Below, in pieces: positions 62,319 through 64,000 of a stretch of DNA of 64,000 bases. This DNA comes from Clostridia bacterium (GTDB lineage: Bacteria; Bacillota_A; Clostridia; Oscillospirales; CAG-272), in contig JAFVXC010000024.1 of NCBI GenBank assembly GCA_017501345.1, positions 117,822 through 181,821 of the forward strand, read 5' to 3'. The notes under the pieces were generated by a model that was not told the origin of the DNA, searched no databases, and saw nothing but the letters and a program-made list of their open reading frames with translations. How positions within the stretch are numbered: position 1 is the stretch's first letter; the number at the start of each line of letters is the position of its first letter. A program made the position numbers and the translations under genes.

Positions 62319-64000
62319 ACGACGTCATCGCATAATGCAGCTCTTCCATACTGCCAATCTTGCGTGTGCAGCACTCAGGCAAATTCGCTCTCGTGAGTGC
62401 CTCCGCGACCGCAGGGCAGACAGCGTTACCGCAGCGGGCGACCTGGTCGCCTCGGTTGATCGCGTTCCCGTGGACGTCGCGGTCAATGATGTAGTCGTGC
62501 GGGAAGCTCATCGCGTCGTACAGCTCGCGCGGCGTGAGCATCCGCAGTCCGATGTCGGATATGAAATACCATATCCCTCGGATAGAGAGGAGCAGGATCT
62601 CGTCATCCGCGATGCTGTACCCGCAGTAGGTGTTCAGCATCTTCCGCACCTCTCCCCACTTTCCGAGATCGGTCTGACCGTCCCACTTTACGAGCATTGT
62701 GCCGACGTTGGCAAATTGCCCATCCCGCGCCGTCACGGTCATAAGAGGATCAAGCGGCGATTGCCCTTTGTCCTGCCCTTTAAAGTGTGCAAGATGGGCG
62801 AGGGTGATAGCGTTATGATCTACTGCTGTAACAGTCGGTAGCGGTTCCTTTGCCTCTGCTCCGTCAACGCCCGTGAAATACTTTGAGAGAAAGGCGGTCG
62901 TGATACTTTCACGATCCTTCGCGGTCTGCGTCTGCATCGGGCGCGTGATGTCGATTCCCTCTCGAGCGTTTCCGTACCATTCGGTGAGATACGCCGCGCT
63001 CACGCCGTAGCGGTTCGCGGCATCGACCGTACAGATCGGCTGATCAAGTGCCTGTCCGCGCACCTCTTTGTCGCTCTGCTCCGTGTGGTATTGGATCAGA
63101 TGCGGTGCAACGAGAAAATTACGGTTTCCCGTCGTGATCGTCGGTGTAGGATCCTCGACACTGTGCGGCGCGTTGTTCGTGTTGTTGGAAATAACGTAGG
63201 GCGTCATTACCGGATCGCAGACATACTGCTTTGTCGATGAAACCACCGTCGAAAGCGGCTCCTTCGGGTCGTGCACGCGAGGCTTCTGTCCCTTGTTCTC
63301 GCCGTAACCCACGGGAACGATGAACGGCTCCGCGCTTCTGATCACGAATTTGTCGAGCCCTCGCGCGATGCGCCGAAGCGTGTTCTCCTTCAAAGGACGA
63401 ACCGCATTGATGCCGAAATCCCGCTTGATCTCCTGCTTCGTTGCAAAGATCGACGGGCACGGCAAGCTCCAATCAATGACCTCGGATGCCGAACGCCACG
63501 GCAGATATTTGCCGCTCTTTACGTCCGCGCTATCCCTCGGCGCGTGCGTACGCTCAGGAAAGACGATCGGTCTGCCGTCACACCGGGCGACCAGGTGGAA
63601 TCGCGTGCGAATCGTTGGCGCACCGAGGTCGGCGGCGCAGATCTTCCGCGTCTCGATCACGTACCCGAGATCATGGAGCTGCTTCAGCCATTTCCGATAG
63701 GTCTCACCCGCCTTCTTCTTCACAGGCTTACCCTTTCGGACGGGTCCCCACGTTACAAACTCGGGAACGTTCTCAAGCATTATGACGTCGGGTCTCACGT
63801 CGTGCGCCCACCGAAGAACGACCCACGCAAGCCCGCGGATCTTCTTATCGACGAGTGCCTTGCCCTTCGCCCTTGAAAAGTGCTTACAATCAGGCGAAAA
63901 CCACGCAAGACGAACGTGCCGCCCTCTCGCTGCGGTCTTCGGATCGACCTTCCAAACGTCCTCTATGTAGTGCTCCGTGAACGGATGATTCCTCTGATGC
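62317..64000 (-). CDS. Phage-type DNA cytosine-C5 methyltransferase, 5' end beyond the window
   Basis: At least 560 residues are visible; the start lies past 64000. Motif IV with the catalytic Cys reads AWFSPDCKHFS (about 63890-63925), the PDC form common in phage enzymes rather than PCQ. Motif VI is MLENVPEF, and ADLGAPTIRTRFH corresponds to motif VIII. Motif X ends QVARCGNAVCPAVAEAL. The target-recognition region contains about six repeats of a P-x-x-T-x-T-x-x-D-type unit (for example PLPTVTAVDHNA). It transfers methyl groups from SAM to cytosine C5, probably protecting phage or element DNA. The partner restriction enzyme is not obvious; the neighbouring nuclease-like gene is a candidate. 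Confidence 0.92.
   Translation of the reverse strand, partial: HQRNHPFTEHYIEDVWKVDPKTAARGRHVRLAWFSPDCKHFSRAKGKALVDKKIRGLAWVVLRWAHDVRPDVIMLENVPEFVTWGPVRKGKPVKKKAGETYRKWLKQLHDLGYVIETRKICAADLGAPTIRTRFHLVARCDGRPIVFPERTHAPRDSADVKSGKYLPWRSASEVIDWSLPCPSIFATKQEIKRDFGINAVRPLKENTLRRIARGLDKFVIRSAEPFIVPVGYGENKGQKPRVHDPKEPLSTVVSSTKQYVCDPVMTPYVISNNTNNAPHSVEDPTPTITTGNRNFLVAPHLIQYHTEQSDKEVRGQALDQPICTVDAANRYGVSAAYLTEWYGNAREGIDITRPMQTQTAKDRESITTAFLSKYFTGVDGAEAKEPLPTVTAVDHNAITLAHLAHFKGQDKGQSPLDPLMTVTARDGQFANVGTMLVKWDGQTDLGKWGEVRKMLNTYCGYSIADDEILLLSIRGIWYFISDIGLRMLTPRELYDAMSFPHDYIIDRDVHGNAINRGDQVARCGNAVCPAVAEALTRANLPECCTRKIGSMEELHYAMTS

Noticed and set aside
1..64000. CRISPR arrays, rRNA, tRNA and insertion sequences
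   Set aside because: No regularly spaced 25-40-bp repeats, no rRNA segments, no cloverleaf or transposase was found on either strand.

Overview
The window comes from a spore-former-type Bacillota (Clostridia-like) chromosome of intermediate G+C. The basis is a PolC-type replicative polymerase, a long Gram-positive SRP RNA with an Alu-type closing stem next to dnaX, a YlmC/YmxH-like PRC-barrel protein, an EcfA1-EcfA2-EcfT cassette next to truA, a zinc-finger Clp ATPase and strong AGGAGG ribosome sites. I cannot name a genus from sequence alone.

From 1 to 50.0 kb is ordinary chromosome, mostly on the minus strand. At the left are typA, a membrane protein, a XerC/D-like recombinase, an unknown gene, a PHP phosphatase, a MutS-family ATPase, an Lrp-type regulator with an aminotransferase, radC and enolase. 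From 12.5 to 29.9 kb runs a colinear minus-strand information-processing block: rpsB-tsf, then pyrH-frr-uppS-cdsA-dxr-rseP-ispG-polC, then SRP RNA-dnaX-ebfC-recR. Upstream of it are a YlmC-like gene, a P-type ATPase homologue that has lost its phosphorylation motif, a ClpE-like unfoldase, a CvpA-like protein, a DUF5711-like protein, truA-ecfT-ecfA2-ecfA1, an RlmI-like methyltransferase and ruvC. A plus-strand group follows (DUF951, YfhO, ruvA, ruvB, an unknown gene), then a convergent membrane-protein gene.

From about 50.05 to 61.05 kb lies the most unusual part, a compact plus-strand mobile element of the single-stranded-DNA type. It has a leader with three 10-bp repeats spaced exactly 32 bp, three small early genes, and an origin-like region with a perfect 15-bp stem-loop flanked by GGTGGAA repeats. 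Then come a Rep protein joining an HUH nickase to an SF3 helicase, three membrane-anchored surface-type proteins with beta or Fn3-like domains, and a 635-aa protein with the signal-peptide plus C-terminal-anchor topology of an inovirus adsorption protein. A 31-aa membrane peptide is translationally coupled to a Zot-like ATPase, and a DUF3850-like and a very basic small protein close the set. I read it as an inovirus-like prophage or related extrachromosomal element. No integrase, no att duplication and no canonical major coat protein can be seen.

From 61.06 to 64.0 kb is further accessory DNA on the minus strand: a zinc-ribbon plus PD-(D/E)XK nuclease-like protein, a 517-bp intergenic locus, and the 3' part of a phage-type cytosine-C5 DNA methyltransferase cut by the window edge. 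The intergenic locus has a consensus promoter (TTGACA-N17-TATAAT) on the plus strand, several stem-loops and an intrinsic terminator. On the opposite strand it has a 29-codon hydrophobic ORF with a near-perfect Shine-Dalgarno that can pair with its own 3' UTR. That arrangement fits a type I toxin-antitoxin module or a structured regulatory RNA. I saw no tRNA, rRNA, CRISPR array or insertion sequence.
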